Assembly: GCF_014645795.1 (NCBI RefSeq)
Contig: NZ_BMMK01000002.1
Span: 92,982 to 156,981 of the forward strand
Direction: 5' to 3'
Length of the DNA: 64,000 nt
Source: Longimycelium tulufanense
Lineage (GTDB): Bacteria > Actinomycetota > Actinomycetes > Mycobacteriales > Pseudonocardiaceae
Under the pieces are notes generated by a model. That model saw only the letters and a program-made list of their open reading frames with translations, did not search any database and had not been told where the DNA came from. Within the stretch, counting starts at the first letter, position 1. Each line of letters opens with the position of its first letter. Of this stretch, positions 40,622 through 49,788 are shown piece by piece. The position numbers and the translations under genes were made by a program.

Positions 40622-40647
40622 CTCGTGGATCCCTTCGGACCCACGAG
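40622..40647 (-). promoter_or_regulatory. Expression-platform hairpin of the SAM-IV riboswitch
   Basis: CTCGTGGGTCC, GAAG loop, GGATCCACGAG (minus strand, 40647-40622): 11 pairs with one G-U. It directly abuts the aptamer. GGACCC at the aptamer end, GGGTCC in the stem and GGGACCC next to the ribosome-binding site are mutually pairable, so several exclusive folds exist. Confidence 0.7.
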
Positions 40648-40763
40648 GGGTCCGCGCTTGCCCGACGCACCGCGCGCCGGACCGGGTCCTCACCCGGGGC
40701 ACCCCACCGCGGTTGGAGGGTTGCCGGCCAGCAAGCCGGGGCTTGTCGCTGGCGCTCATGACC
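40648..40763 (-). promoter_or_regulatory. SAM-IV riboswitch aptamer
   Basis: The minus-strand RNA starts at GGTCATGAGCGCCAGCGACA, continues with the CCCCGGCTTGCTGGCCGGCA and ACCCTCCAACCGCGGTGGGG segments, closes P1 with GTGAGGACC and ends in GGCAAGCGCGGACCC. All segments match, in order, the actinobacterial SAM-IV consensus as I recall it (Rfam SAM-IV). P1 pairs GGTC with GACC. It controls the desulfurase-lspA-rluD operon, most likely at translation. A promoter should lie within 40764-41016. Confidence 0.93.
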
Positions 40764-41016
40764 TTGCCCGGCACCCTAACCGAGCGGAGGCAGTTCGCAA
40801 ACGTCGCTCCCGTATGCCGAGACCTGACGGTCAGCGCCCGCGGTCAACCCTGCCCCGCGCTGTTACCCGAGAGCCGCCGGACTCATGTGTGCTGCCAATG
40901 GGTTCCGCGTGTGGTTGACGGTGCCGGACAACAGCTTTCGGACAACGGTCGTCCGGCGGGTAGCGAATCGCTGTCCTGCAAGACATTCGGGTGGTGTCTC
41001 ATCACCTGCGTGCGGA

Positions 41017-42495
41017 TCACTTACCCGTCTCGCCGCGCCAGCGGGCGAAGCGGCCGGCGCGGTCGACCGCGCGGAGGCGTTGCTCGGTTTCCTGGCGCAC
41101 GGTCTCCGTGGTCACCACGAGGAGCTGGTCGCCCTCCTGGAGGCGGGTGGTCGGTTCCGGGGTGAAGCCCTCGCCGCGTCGCACCACCAGGCTCACCGTG
41201 GCGCCGCGTGGCAGCCGCAGCTCGGAGAGATAGACGTTGTGCATCTTCGAGCCGGGCGGTATCCGCACCTGGAGCAGTCCGGCGCCCAGCTCGTCCAGTG
41301 GGGCGACGTCGACCTGGATCTCCCGCGGCTCGCCCCGCCGCAGCAGGCCGAGCCGACGCGCCACCACGGGCAGTGTGGTGCCCTGGAACAACGTCAGCAG
41401 CACGACCAGCACGAACACCACGTCGACGAGGCGGTCCGCGCCCGGCACGCCCTGGGTCAACGGCACCAGGGCGAGCACGATCGGGACCGCGCCGCGCAGC
41501 CCGGACCAGGACAGGAACACCTGTTCTCGCCACGGGAGCCGGAAGGGCAGCGCGGACAGCACCACCGACAGCGGGCGGGCGAGGAACAGCAGTACCAGGC
41601 CCGCTACCAGCGCCGGCGCCAGCACCGCCGGTAGCCGGCCCGGGGAGGCGAACAGGCCGAGCAGCACGAACAGACCAATCTGGGCGAGCCAGCCGAGTCC
41701 CTCGGCGAACGACAGCGTGTCCGCCCGGTGCGGCAGGCGGGCGTTGCCCAGCACCAGGCCGGCCACGTAGGTGGCCAGCAGCCCGGACGCGGCCACCCCC
41801 TGGCCCGCCGCGTAGCTGAGCACACAGACGCCGACCGTCGCCAGCGGGTAGAGGCCGGTCGCGGGCAGCGCCGCCCGCCGCAGGGCCTGCGCGCCCAGCC
41901 ACCCAAGCCCGAAGCCGACCACGGCACCGCCGAGGAGCTGGTAGACGACGTTGAGCGGCGTCCACCACTGCAGCGAGTCGGCGGAGGCGAGCAGCACCAC
42001 GGCGATGAAGGCGGGTGCGTCGTTGAGACCGGATTCCAGTTCCAGCGCGCCGGCGAGCCGCTTGCTGACTCCCACCCCGCGCAGGACGCTGAACACCGCG
42101 GCCGCGTCGGTGGATGACAGGACGGCGCCCCACAGCAGGGCGGTCCGCCAGTCCAGGTCCAGCAACAGGTGCAGGGCGCCGCCGGTGACCCCGATGCTGA
42201 CCGCAACGGCCACTGTGGACAGTGCGAGCCCGATACCGACGGCGGGCCGCACCGTGTGCCACCGGGTGGTCAGTCCACCTTCGGCCAGGATCAGCACCAG
42301 CGCGGCCAGGCCGAGGGACTGGGTCATCGGTGCGTCGTCGAAGCGGATACCGAGCCCGGCCTCGCCGAGGATCAGCCCGATGGCGAGGTACAGCAGCAGC
42401 GAGGGCAGGCCGAGGCGGACCGACAGCCGCACCGCGAGCACGGCCACCAGCAGAACGACAGCGATGATCCCGAGGACGCTCGCCAGCCCCGTCAA
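41017..42495 (-). CDS. Cation/proton antiporter with TrkA-C domain
   Basis: About 492 residues from the TTG at 42495, which has GGAGG about 5 bases upstream; the frame is open further but not protein-like. A 12-helix CPA1-type sodium or potassium/hydrogen exchanger (SSTDAAAVFSVLRGVGV; LESGLNDAPAFIAVVLL with the ion-binding ND pair), followed from about residue 405 by a regulatory TrkA-C domain (GAGLLQVRIPPGSKMHNVYLSELRLP). Same order as NhaP2/CvrA-type K+/H+ antiporters. Confidence 0.92.
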   Translation of the reverse strand: MTGLASVLGIIAVVLLVAVLAVRLSVRLGLPSLLLYLAIGLILGEAGLGIRFDDAPMTQSLGLAALVLILAEGGLTTRWHTVRPAVGIGLALSTVAVAVSIGVTGGALHLLLDLDWRTALLWGAVLSSTDAAAVFSVLRGVGVSKRLAGALELESGLNDAPAFIAVVLLASADSLQWWTPLNVVYQLLGGAVVGFGLGWLGAQALRRAALPATGLYPLATVGVCVLSYAAGQGVAASGLLATYVAGLVLGNARLPHRADTLSFAEGLGWLAQIGLFVLLGLFASPGRLPAVLAPALVAGLVLLFLARPLSVVLSALPFRLPWREQVFLSWSGLRGAVPIVLALVPLTQGVPGADRLVDVVFVLVVLLTLFQGTTLPVVARRLGLLRRGEPREIQVDVAPLDELGAGLLQVRIPPGSKMHNVYLSELRLPRGATVSLVVRRGEGFTPEPTTRLQEGDQLLVVTTETVRQETEQRLRAVDRAGRFARWRGETGK

Positions 42496-42587
42496 ACCGC
42501 CTCCTGACTCCCACGCACTCGTCCCCCATTGTGCGGGGTGGGCGGTTGGCCTCGTCCGATCTGGACGTGGCCGCGACCGCGGCGTCG

Positions 42588-43202
42588 TCACCCGGTGCTC
42601 GGGCCACCACCCTGCGTGAGCACGCGAATGGTCTGGTCCAAGTAGCGGCGCTGGGTGGAGCGCGCCGCGGGCAGCACCTCGGGCGTGGCCCGCAGCAGCT
42701 GGGCGTGGCCGAGGTAGGCCGCGTAGGCCAGCAGGGCACGCCGACGTGCCTCCCCCCGGCCGTAGCCCAGCTCGGCGAACAGCGAGGCGAGGTAGGAGAC
42801 CCGACGCTCGGTCACCCGTTGCAGCACCGGTGCCACCACCGGATGGTCGGCGTCGGCCAGGACCGCAATCTCGACCTGGTTCTCCGCCGCGTGCTCCAGC
42901 ACGCTGCCGAGCAGCACCCGCAACCTCCGGGCCGGATCGGACTCGGATCCCACCATGGTGATGATGGCCTCGGTGTGTTCGACCTCCCAGCGTTCCAGGG
43001 TGGCGTGGAGCAACGCGTCGCGGCTGGGGTAGTGCCAGTACGCGCTGCCCTTCGTGGTGCCCAACCGGGCGGCCAGCGGCTCGATGGCGACCGCGGCCAC
43101 ACCGCCCTCGGCCAGGGCCGCGAGCGCGGCCGCGGTCCAGTCCGCCTTGCCCAACCGGCGTCGGGAATCCCCGTCGTGGGCCGAAACACCTCGCTCCGAC
43201 AC
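42588..43202 (-). CDS. TetR-family transcriptional regulator
   Basis: 204 residues, GTG start. N-terminal TetR helix-turn-helix: ALAEGGVAAVAIEPLAARLGTTKGSAYWHYPSRDALL. The C-terminal part is a helical ligand domain with many hydrophobic residues. It is divergent from an SRPBCC gene; two near-identical palindromes lie within 50 bases upstream of its start (separate entries), so it probably represses both. Confidence 0.93.
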   Translation of the reverse strand: MSERGVSAHDGDSRRRLGKADWTAAALAALAEGGVAAVAIEPLAARLGTTKGSAYWHYPSRDALLHATLERWEVEHTEAIITMVGSESDPARRLRVLLGSVLEHAAENQVEIAVLADADHPVVAPVLQRVTERRVSYLASLFAELGYGRGEARRRALLAYAAYLGHAQLLRATPEVLPAARSTQRRYLDQTIRVLTQGGGPSTG

Positions 43203-43205
43203 GGA

Positions 43206-43223
43206 CCATACGCTACCGTACGG
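43206..43223. promoter_or_regulatory. TetR operator, copy 1
   Basis: CCATACGCTACCGTACGG: 7-base inverted arms (CCATACG / CGTACGG, one mismatch) around CTAC, 4 bases upstream of the tetR start. Confidence 0.85.
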
Positions 43224-43230
43224 CGCAAAA

Positions 43231-43248
43231 CCATACGCTACCGTATGG
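43231..43248. promoter_or_regulatory. TetR operator, copy 2
   Basis: CCATACGCTACCGTATGG: perfect 7-base arms around CTAC; 17 of 18 bases identical to copy 1. Centres are 25 bases apart. Its right end runs into the GGAGG of the rightward gene. Confidence 0.88.
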
Positions 43249-43261
43249 AGGTGGGACAGGC

Positions 43262-43783
43262 GTGGTCCACAACGTGCATTCCCGAGAACTGCCGTTACCC
43301 GCCCGGGAGGCGGCGCCGCTCGTCGACGAGATCGCCGAGCCGCAACGGTCGGTCTGGCCGGCTCCGCAGTGGCCGCCGTTGTTGCTGGACCGCCCGCTGG
43401 GCGTGGGCGCCGCTGGGGGCCACGGCCTGGTTCGCTACACCTGTAGCCGGTACGAGCCCGGACGGCGGGTCGAGTTCACCTTCGCCCGCTCGGTGGGCAT
43501 CGAGGGCACACACAGCCTCGAAATACTCGACGGACCGGCACCCGGTACCTGCGTGCTCCGCCATGAGATCCGAGGGACGTGCCGACGAGCCATGGTCCTG
43601 CTGTGGCCTCTCGTCGTCCGATGGATGCACGACGCGTTGCTGGAGGACCTGCTCGACCGTGCCGAGCGCGTCGCCGGGCGCGCGCCGGAACGGCCGGCAC
43701 GCTGGTCGCCCTGGGTCCGGCTGCTGCATGCGCTGGCCCGTCGGGTGGAGGGAGGCCAGCCGGCCGAGCGCGCCGGTGGCTGA
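43262..43783 (+). CDS. SRPBCC-type protein divergent from tetR
   Basis: 173 residues, GTG start with GGAGG about 10 bases upstream. The sequence has the antiparallel strand pattern of START-like ligand-binding proteins (GLVRYTCSRYEPGRRVEFTFARSVGIEGTHSLEIL, then APGTCVLRHEIRG), a hydrophobic stretch (MVLLWPLVVRWMHDALLEDLL) and a basic tail. No catalytic motif. As the probable target of the divergent TetR it may bind the same hydrophobic ligand. Confidence 0.75.
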   Translation: MVHNVHSRELPLPAREAAPLVDEIAEPQRSVWPAPQWPPLLLDRPLGVGAAGGHGLVRYTCSRYEPGRRVEFTFARSVGIEGTHSLEILDGPAPGTCVLRHEIRGTCRRAMVLLWPLVVRWMHDALLEDLLDRAERVAGRAPERPARWSPWVRLLHALARRVEGGQPAERAGG

Positions 43784-43784
43784 C

Positions 43785-43800
43785 CGGTCCCGGGGGACCG
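43785..43800. terminator. Short GC-rich hairpin behind the SRPBCC gene
   Basis: CGGTCC and GGACCG pair over a CGGG loop, 1 base after the stop codon. Short, so only a modest candidate. Confidence 0.45.
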
Positions 43801-43820
43801 ACCGGCCACCGGCGGTCGCG

Positions 43821-44048
43821 TTACCGGGTGTCCCGCACCTCGCGGATGATCTCCGCGAGGGTCTTGCCCAACCCGGGCTTGCGGGCCCGGACCCGGCGCA
43901 GCAACTCCTCGGGAGCCGACCTGGTCGCGATCCTGGCGAGCTCGTGACGGAGGAACTCCGACAGGGACTGGCCCGCCGCCGCCGCACGAGCCATCAGGTT
44001 CCGGTGGACATCCTCGGGTATCTCTCCGATCTGCACCCAGACTCCCAT
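43821..44048 (-). CDS. FitA/VapB-type ribbon-helix-helix antitoxin-like protein, orphan
   Basis: 75 residues from the ATG at 44048. Ribbon (GVWVQIGEIPEDVHRNL), then two helices (MARAAAAGQSLSEFLRHELARIA): the FitA/VapB fold. The C-terminal half (LGKTLAEIIREVRD) is the part that would bind a PIN-domain toxin. No PIN toxin gene is adjacent: downstream is the convergent SRPBCC gene, upstream ileS. Either the toxin was lost or this is a free-standing regulator. Confidence 0.82.
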   Translation of the reverse strand: MGVWVQIGEIPEDVHRNLMARAAAAGQSLSEFLRHELARIATRSAPEELLRRVRARKPGLGKTLAEIIREVRDTR

Positions 44049-44102
44049 GCGGCCCAGTGTGGGAGCACCGGATGCCGCAGGAGAAGACCCTGATGTTGTG
44101 AA

Positions 44103-44140
44103 ACGGCGTGTTGCCAGCGTGATCGCCGGCAACACGCCGT
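44103..44140 (-). terminator. Strong hairpin behind ileS
   Basis: ACGGCGTGTTGCC (44103) and GGCAACACGCCGT (44128-44140) form a perfect 13-base stem with a 12-base loop. It follows the ileS stop (44168) and precedes the antitoxin gene, so it separates the two units. Confidence 0.85.
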
Positions 44141-44167
44141 CACACGCCGTCCTTTTCAGACAGTTTC

Positions 44168-47100
44168 TCAGATCTTGGCGACGCCGACCCGGACCGGCAC
44201 ACCGTCGCCGACGGTCCCCTCGTAGCCGGTCTCGCCGGCCCCCGCACCGCCACCGGTCACCGGCCCATAGGCCACCGAGTCCGCCAGCGTCTCGCCGGCG
44301 AGGAACTCCTGGTGCGCACGCACCGCCTCGGCCGCCTCGGCCGGCAGCTCCAGCGTCAGCGCGATCCGGTCGGAGACGGCCAGGTCGGCGGCCCGCCTGG
44401 CCTGTTGCACCGCCCGCACCACGTCCCGGGCCAGGCCCTCGGCGGCCAGCTCCGACGTGACCTCGGTGTCCAGTACGACCAGCCCGGCCCCGCCCGGCAA
44501 CGCGGCGGCCGCGCCCGGGTCGGAGGACACCAGCCGCTCCTCGTACTCGCCCGGCCGCAGCTCGATCCCGGCGGCGAGCACCGCGCCCTCGGGGGTGCGG
44601 GTCCACTCCCCCGACTTGACCGCCCGGATCACCTTCTGGGTGTCCGCGCCCAGCCGCGGGCCGCACGCCCGGGCGTTGACCGCCAGCTCGAAGCGCCCGT
44701 GCGCGGCCACGTCGGCGGTGAGCACGACCTCCTTGACGTTCACCTCGTCGGAGATCAGCTCGGTGAACGGCTCCAGCGCCGCCGCGTCCGGGGTGGCCAC
44801 CACCAGCCGCGCCAGCGGCAGCCGCACGCGCAGCCTGTTCGTCTTGCGCAGCGACAGCGCGGCCGAGCAGACCTGCCGCACCTCGTCCATCGCCCGCACC
44901 AGGTCGGCGTCGGCCGGGAGCTCGCCGGCCCGCGGCCAGTCGGCCAGGTGCACCGAGCGCCCACCGGTCAGGCCCCGCCACACCGTCTCGGCGGTCAGCG
45001 GCAGTAGCGGCGCCGCCACCCGGCTGGCCACCTCGAGCACGGTGTGCAGGGTGTCGATGGCGTCCGCCTCGCCGGCCCAGAACCGGTCGCGCGACCGGCG
45101 CACGTACCAGTTGGTGAGGACCTCCAGAAAGTCCCGCACCGCCGCGCACGCGCCCGGCAGGTCGTAGCTCTCCAGCGCCCCGGTCACCTCGCTGACCAGG
45201 TCCCGGGTCTTGGCGAGCACATAGCGGTCGAGCACGTGTTCGGAGTCGGTGCGCCACCGCCCCTCGACACCCTCGGCGTTGGCATAGAGCGCCAGGAAGT
45301 ACCAGGAGTTCCACAGCGGCAGCACCGCCTGGCGCACCGCGTCCCGGATCCCGCGCTCGGTCACGATGAGGTCGCCGCCGCGCAGGATCGGCGAGGCCAT
45401 CAGGAACCACCGCATGGCGTCCGAGCCGTCCCGCTCGAACACCTCGTTGACGTCCGGGTAGTTGCGCCGAGACTTCGACATCTTCTGCCCGTCGTCGCCC
45501 AGCACGATCCCGTGCGCCACGCAATTGCGGAACGCGGGCCGGTCGAACAACGCGGTGGCCAGCACGTGCAGCGTGTAGAACCAGCCGCGGGTCTGGCCGT
45601 TGTACTCGACGATGAAGTCACCCGGGTAGTGGTGCTCGAACCACTCGCGGTTCTCGAACGGGTAATGCACCTGGGCGAACGGCATCGACCCGGACTCGAA
45701 CCAGCAGTCGAGCACCTCGGGCACCCGCCGCATCATCGACCTGCCGGTCGGGTCGTCCGGGTTGGGCCGCACCAGCTGGTCCACGTAGGGGCGGTGCAGG
45801 TCGGTCGGCCGCACCCCGAAGTCGCGCTCCAGCTCGTCCAGCGAGCCGTAGACGTCGACCCGGGGGTGGTTCGGGTCGTCGGACACCCACACCGGGATCG
45901 GCGAGCCCCAGTACCGGTTCCGGGAGATCGACCAGTCACGGGAGTTCTCCAGCCACTTGCCGAACTGCCCGTCCCTGATGTGCCCCGGCACCCAGTTGAT
46001 CCGCTGGTTCAGCTCGACCATGCGGTGCTTGAACTTCGTCACCGCCACGAACCAGGACGACACCGCCTTGTAGATCAGCGGGTTGTCGCACCGCCAGCAG
46101 TGCGGGTAGGCGTGGTCGTAGGTCTCGTGCCGCAACACCACGCCGCGTCGCTTCAGCTCGGCGATGATCGGCTTGTTGGCGTCGAACACGTGCTGGCCGG
46201 CGTAGTCCGACACGAGCGCGGTGAACTGGCCGTGCGGGTCCACGGTCTCGATGATCGGCAGGTCGTAGGCCCGGCCCAGGAGGTTGTCGTCCTCACCGAA
46301 GGCCGGCGCGATGTGCACGATCCCGGTGCCGTCCTCGGTCGACACGAAGTCGGCCGGCAGCACCTGGAAGGCGTTGCCGGTGCCGAACCGCTCGGCGTCG
46401 ACCAGGTAGTCGAACAGCGGCGTGTATCGCCGGCCCACCAGGTCGGCGCCGCGGTGACGAGCCACGACGCGCGGCTCCTCCCCCAGCTCGCGGGCGTAGG
46501 CGCCCATTCGCGCCGCGGCGAGCAGGTACCGCTCGTCGCCGTGCTCGACCACGACGTAGTCGACGTCCGGGCCCACCGCCAGCGCCATGTTGGACGGCAG
46601 CGTCCACGGGGTGGTCGTCCAGGCCAGTGCCAGCTCGCCGGTCTCCAGCCGGAAGCCCACGGTCAGCGCGGGGTCCTGCCGGTCCCGGTAGACGTCGTCC
46701 ATCCGGGTCTCGGTGTTGGACAGCGGGGTCTCGCACCGCCAGCAGTAGGCCAGCGTCCGGTGGCCCTGGTAGATCAGGCCCTTGTCCCACAACGTCCGGA
46801 ACGCCCACATGACGCTCTCCATGTAGGGCAGGTCGAGCGTCTTGTAGTCGTTGTCGAAGTCGACCCAGCGGGCCTGCCGCGTCACGTAGGCGCGCCACTC
46901 ACGGGTGAACCGCAGGACGGACTCGCGGCAGGCGGCGTTGAACTCGGCCACGCCCAGCTTCTCGATCTCGGCCTTGGTGGTGATGCCGAGTTGCTTCTCG
47001 GCCTCCACCTCGGCCGGGAGCCCGTGGCAGTCCCAGCCGAACCGGCGCTCCACGCGGCGGCCCAGCATCGTCTGGAACCGCGGCACCAGGTCCTTGACAT

Positions 47101-47329
47101 AGCCGGTCAGCAGGTGCCCGTAGTGCGGGAGGCCGTTGGCGAACGGCGGGCCGTCGTAGAAGACGAACTCGTTCGTACCGGCCTCGCCGGCCGGGCGGGC
47201 CTCGACGCTGGCGGCGAACGTGCGGTCGGCGGCCCAGTAGCCGAGCACGTCCCGCTCGAGCTGGGGGAAGGATGGCTGCGCGGGGACGCCGTGCTCGGCG
47301 CCGGACAGCGGAGCCTTCGGGTAGGCCAT
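44168..47329 (-). CDS. ileS: Isoleucyl-tRNA synthetase
   Basis: 1053 residues from the ATG at 47329, with GAGGAG 9 bases upstream. HIGH-type motif [12 protein letters not shown] (61-72) and KMSKS ([13 protein letters not shown], near 616). The editing domain ([27 protein letters not shown]) sits between them. The length and sequence fit the actinobacterial/eukaryote-like IleRS-2 branch, in which mupirocin resistance has been seen. Its leader carries a T-box. Confidence 0.97.
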   Translation of the reverse strand: MAYPKAPLSGAEHGVPAQPSFPQLERDVLGYWAADRTFAASVEARPAGEAGTNEFVFYDGPPFANGLPHYGHLLTGYVKDLVPRFQTMLGRRVERRFGWDCHGLPAEVEAEKQLGITTKAEIEKLGVAEFNAACRESVLRFTREWRAYVTRQARWVDFDNDYKTLDLPYMESVMWAFRTLWDKGLIYQGHRTLAYCWRCETPLSNTETRMDDVYRDRQDPALTVGFRLETGELALAWTTTPWTLPSNMALAVGPDVDYVVVEHGDERYLLAAARMGAYARELGEEPRVVARHRGADLVGRRYTPLFDYLVDAERFGTGNAFQVLPADFVSTEDGTGIVHIAPAFGEDDNLLGRAYDLPIIETVDPHGQFTALVSDYAGQHVFDANKPIIAELKRRGVVLRHETYDHAYPHCWRCDNPLIYKAVSSWFVAVTKFKHRMVELNQRINWVPGHIRDGQFGKWLENSRDWSISRNRYWGSPIPVWVSDDPNHPRVDVYGSLDELERDFGVRPTDLHRPYVDQLVRPNPDDPTGRSMMRRVPEVLDCWFESGSMPFAQVHYPFENREWFEHHYPGDFIVEYNGQTRGWFYTLHVLATALFDRPAFRNCVAHGIVLGDDGQKMSKSRRNYPDVNEVFERDGSDAMRWFLMASPILRGGDLIVTERGIRDAVRQAVLPLWNSWYFLALYANAEGVEGRWRTDSEHVLDRYVLAKTRDLVSEVTGALESYDLPGACAAVRDFLEVLTNWYVRRSRDRFWAGEADAIDTLHTVLEVASRVAAPLLPLTAETVWRGLTGGRSVHLADWPRAGELPADADLVRAMDEVRQVCSAALSLRKTNRLRVRLPLARLVVATPDAAALEPFTELISDEVNVKEVVLTADVAAHGRFELAVNARACGPRLGADTQKVIRAVKSGEWTRTPEGAVLAAGIELRPGEYEERLVSSDPGAAAALPGGAGLVVLDTEVTSELAAEGLARDVVRAVQQARRAADLAVSDRIALTLELPAEAAEAVRAHQEFLAGETLADSVAYGPVTGGGAGAGETGYEGTVGDGVPVRVGVAKI

Positions 47330-47404
47330 CGGGCGGTGCTCCTCGCGGGTCGAGTTCTCGTCGCTCGCACGGGCCCGGCTGCTCGCCGATGCCCACGCGG
47401 GGAC

Positions 47405-47615
47405 GACACACCCTCGACACCGGCCCGTGGGCCGGACGGGTGTCCCGCGGTACCACCCCGCTTGCCACCGCGACTGCGGCGGCCTCTCGTTGCCGGCTGT
47501 GACGGGCCGGACCCGTCCGGTTCTACTGAGGCGATGGGACCGGCGCGCCGCGCGCCTATCGCCCGTTCTTCCGGAGGCTCCCCGGTGATGGCCGGATCGA
47601 TGCCTGTGTTGCCCA
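47405..47615 (-). promoter_or_regulatory. T-box riboswitch of ileS
   Basis: On the minus strand the T-box sequence GGGGTGGTACCGCGGG is at 47459-47444 (the tRNA acceptor-pairing TGGT at 47455-47452). Upstream lies CCATCACCGGGGAGCCTCCG, with ATC (47589-47587) as the likely isoleucine specifier, and AGTAGAACCGGACGGG in between. Both match the actinobacterial ileS T-box. Such elements act on translation in Actinobacteria. Ends are approximate. Confidence 0.92.
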
Positions 47616-47961
47616 GGGTAGCCGGTACCGGCAAACCACCGCTCGGTGACGGATGAAGCGAGCATTGCAACGGGACGACGAGGCGCACAGCGAAACCCGG
47701 AACCGAGCCATCCAACACAGCTCCAACCCGGCCGTCGACGAGGTCGAGGGGAGAAACGCAATCGGGCTTGGGCGAGCGGGCGTGCTCGGTCTGCACACAC
47801 GAATTGCTTGCGCACTCAAGCCCGCGTGGCGGCCCGAAGTTTAATGGCCAATTCGGCGCTTTGTCCGGAATGCCGCACAACACCGGTCAAGCCAATGATC
47901 AGGTTCAGTGATCGGCGGAACGGTTTCGGCGATCAGCCGGTGAGCGAGTCGACCAGCGTGC
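47616..47961. other. Upstream region of the ileS leader
   Basis: About 346 bases between the T-box and the start of the next gene on its own strand. It should hold the ileS promoter. GC is lower than around it. I see no gene or hairpin that I can support. Confidence 0.45.
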
Positions 47962-48585
47962 CTATCGCGGGAGCGTGCGGTGCCGAGAAAGCAGGGTGGC
48001 GTCCGGTGCGCAGTGCGCGCACGGGGTGAAGCCGAGGGAACGCGCCTCCCGCACCGGAAGGGGAAGGGTGAGTCGGTTTTCCAGCCAGCGGCAGCCGGCC
48101 AGGTGGTACCGGGGCCGCTCGTCGACGACGAGGATTTCATCGGCCAGCTCGGCTACCCGAAGGCTGTCCGCGGCGTCGGTGTCCTCCTCCGGCGGATCGG
48201 GTCGCCGGCCGGACGTCGAGCCCGGTTCCCCGCCGGATCCGGCCGGAGCGCCGGGATCGGCGGGCGGACCGGTTGCCTTACGGCGGTCGGCTGCCGCTTC
48301 CCCGTCGGCAGCCGACCGTGCCGGCCCGCCCGCCAGCTCGTCATGCCCCACCCCGGCACCGGACGCGTGTTCCGGTGGGCGGGAGTCGGAAGCCACGATG
48401 TCCCCCGTGGTGCCGTCGCCGGAGGTGACGACGGAACGGCGGCGCAGCCCGTCGGCTACGAGCAACCCGCCGGCCACCACGCTCGTGGCCACCGAAGCCC
48501 AGGCCCATCCGGTCGCGCCGGTGGCCAGTGCCGTCACCAGCAGCCCGAAGGCCGCCAGGACGAACAGCAGGACGAGGTGGAGCAC
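47962..48585 (-). CDS. Membrane-anchored protein with C-terminal Cys motif
   Basis: 207 residues, GTG start. Two hydrophobic helices at about 3-22 and 26-45, then a disordered acidic/Pro-rich stretch of roughly 85 residues. The C-terminal about 55 residues are compact: YHLAGCRWLENR, then LPVREARSLGFTPCAHC. The spacing (C, then CxxC, with ARxxGFxPC) is like the metal-binding Ada/nuclease-type zinc ribbon seen in many bacterial proteins. Function unknown. Confidence 0.72.
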   Translation of the reverse strand: MLHLVLLFVLAAFGLLVTALATGATGWAWASVATSVVAGGLLVADGLRRRSVVTSGDGTTGDIVASDSRPPEHASGAGVGHDELAGGPARSAADGEAAADRRKATGPPADPGAPAGSGGEPGSTSGRRPDPPEEDTDAADSLRVAELADEILVVDERPRYHLAGCRWLENRLTLPLPVREARSLGFTPCAHCAPDATLLSRHRTLPR

Positions 48586-48618
48586 GATGTCGCGCCCGTC
48601 TTGTGCCGTCTGGCCGGC

Positions 48619-49434
48619 TCAGCCCGCCTCGGCCGCGCGGGAACCGAACGTGTAGCCGGTCTGCTGGCTCCGTCCGCTGTCCGGGGCGGCCGAGCCGCGG
48701 TCCTGCAGCTCCTGCAGCTGGGACTCCAGGTAGGTCTTCAGCCGGGTCCGGTACTCCCGCTCGAACGTGCGCAGGGTGTCGATCTTGCTCTCGAGCGCGT
48801 TCTTCTCCTGCGTGATGGTGCCCATCACCTCGGCGTGCTTGCGCTGCGCGTCGCGCTCCAGCGCGGTGGCCTTCTCCCGGGCCTGCCGCTCCAGCGTCTC
48901 GGCGCGGCTGCGCGCGTCGTTGAGCATGGTCTCGGCGCGGCTGCGCGCGTCGTTGACCATGGCGTCGGCCTTGGTGCGGGCCTCCGAGAGCAGCTGTTCG
49001 GACTTGGCGCGCGCCTCGGAGACCATGCTGTCGGCCTCGGCCTTGGCCTCACCGGTCAGCCGGTCGGCCATCTCCTGGGCCAGGCCGAGCACCTTGGCCG
49101 CCTGCACGTGGTGGTCGCCGCCGCCCGGCGAGGTCTGCTCGACCACCGAGGGCGGGGGCACCGGGGCCAGCCGGCGGGGTTCCTCGACGGCGCGGCCCAC
49201 CGGGCCGGCCGCGGCCTTGGCGCGGGCGTCGTCCAGCTCGGCCCGGGCACCGTCGAGCTGGGACTCCAGCTGCTCCACCTGCTGGCGCAGGTCGTTGTTC
49301 TCCTCGATCAACCGGGCCAGCTCGGCCTCAACCAGGTCGAGGAAGGCGTCGACCTCGTCCTCGTTGTAGCCCCGCTTGCCGATGGGAGGCTTACTGAACG
49401 CGACGTTATGGACGTCGGCGGGGGTCAACGGCAT
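48619..49434 (-). CDS. wag31: DivIVA-family polar growth protein Wag31
   Basis: 271 residues. The N-terminal DivIVA segment ([34 protein letters not shown]) is followed by a Pro/Ala linker and a long coiled coil. Directs polar cell-wall growth in Actinobacteria. A 33-base repeat inside the coiled coil gives two [11 protein letters not shown] units. Its place at the end of the ftsZ-sepF-yggT run is the conserved order. Confidence 0.96.
   Translation of the reverse strand: MPLTPADVHNVAFSKPPIGKRGYNEDEVDAFLDLVEAELARLIEENNDLRQQVEQLESQLDGARAELDDARAKAAAGPVGRAVEEPRRLAPVPPPSVVEQTSPGGGDHHVQAAKVLGLAQEMADRLTGEAKAEADSMVSEARAKSEQLLSEARTKADAMVNDARSRAETMLNDARSRAETLERQAREKATALERDAQRKHAEVMGTITQEKNALESKIDTLRTFEREYRTRLKTYLESQLQELQDRGSAAPDSGRSQQTGYTFGSRAAEAG
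48896..48956 (-). repeat. 33-bp direct repeat inside wag31
   Basis: 28 identical bases begin at 48896 and again at 48929, giving a period of 33 bases (11 residues). This matches an 11-residue coiled-coil phase. Recent duplication is likely. Confidence 0.85.
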
Positions 49435-49483
49435 CGAAAGATCACCTCACGCACTCCTTGGCTGCGGGTACCCGGGCTCCCCG

Positions 49484-49768
49484 TCACCCAGGATCCACCA
49501 GTCGCATCAGGATGAAGACGACCAGCAGCAGCACAATAATCGACAGGTCCAGTCCGACGCCGCCGATCCGGACCACCGGGATCACCCGACGGACCACCGA
49601 CACGGGCGGGTCGGTCACTGTGTAGATGGTCTCCAGCGCGACCGCAACCCCTCCCGACGGACGCCACTGCCGGGCGAAGGCGCGGACCAGCTCCACGACG
49701 ACACGCGCCGTGAGCAGCAGCCAGAAGAAGAACAACAGGTAATAGAGGACGAGCAGAACCGGACGCAC
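49484..49768 (-). CDS. YggT-family membrane protein
   Basis: 94 residues, GTG start. Two hydrophobic helices (about 3-22 and 74-90) around the conserved ARVVVELVRAF and IGGVGLDLSIIVLLLVVFILMRLV segments, in the YggT family. Between sepF and wag31, as in most Gram-positives; probably an accessory division or osmotic-stress factor. Confidence 0.92.
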   Translation of the reverse strand: MRPVLLVLYYLLFFFWLLLTARVVVELVRAFARQWRPSGGVAVALETIYTVTDPPVSVVRRVIPVVRIGGVGLDLSIIVLLLVVFILMRLVDPG

Positions 49769-49788
49769 CCCTCAACTCTGCCATCCCG

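Noticed and set aside
45044-47656. 870-codon plus-strand frame opposite ileS
   Set aside because: Shadow of ileS and its T-box, with His/Gln/Val/Arg-rich nonsense composition.
47853-47961. Possible tRNA in the AT-richer stretch upstream of the ileS leader
   Set aside because: No cloverleaf, T-loop or CCA end could be drawn.
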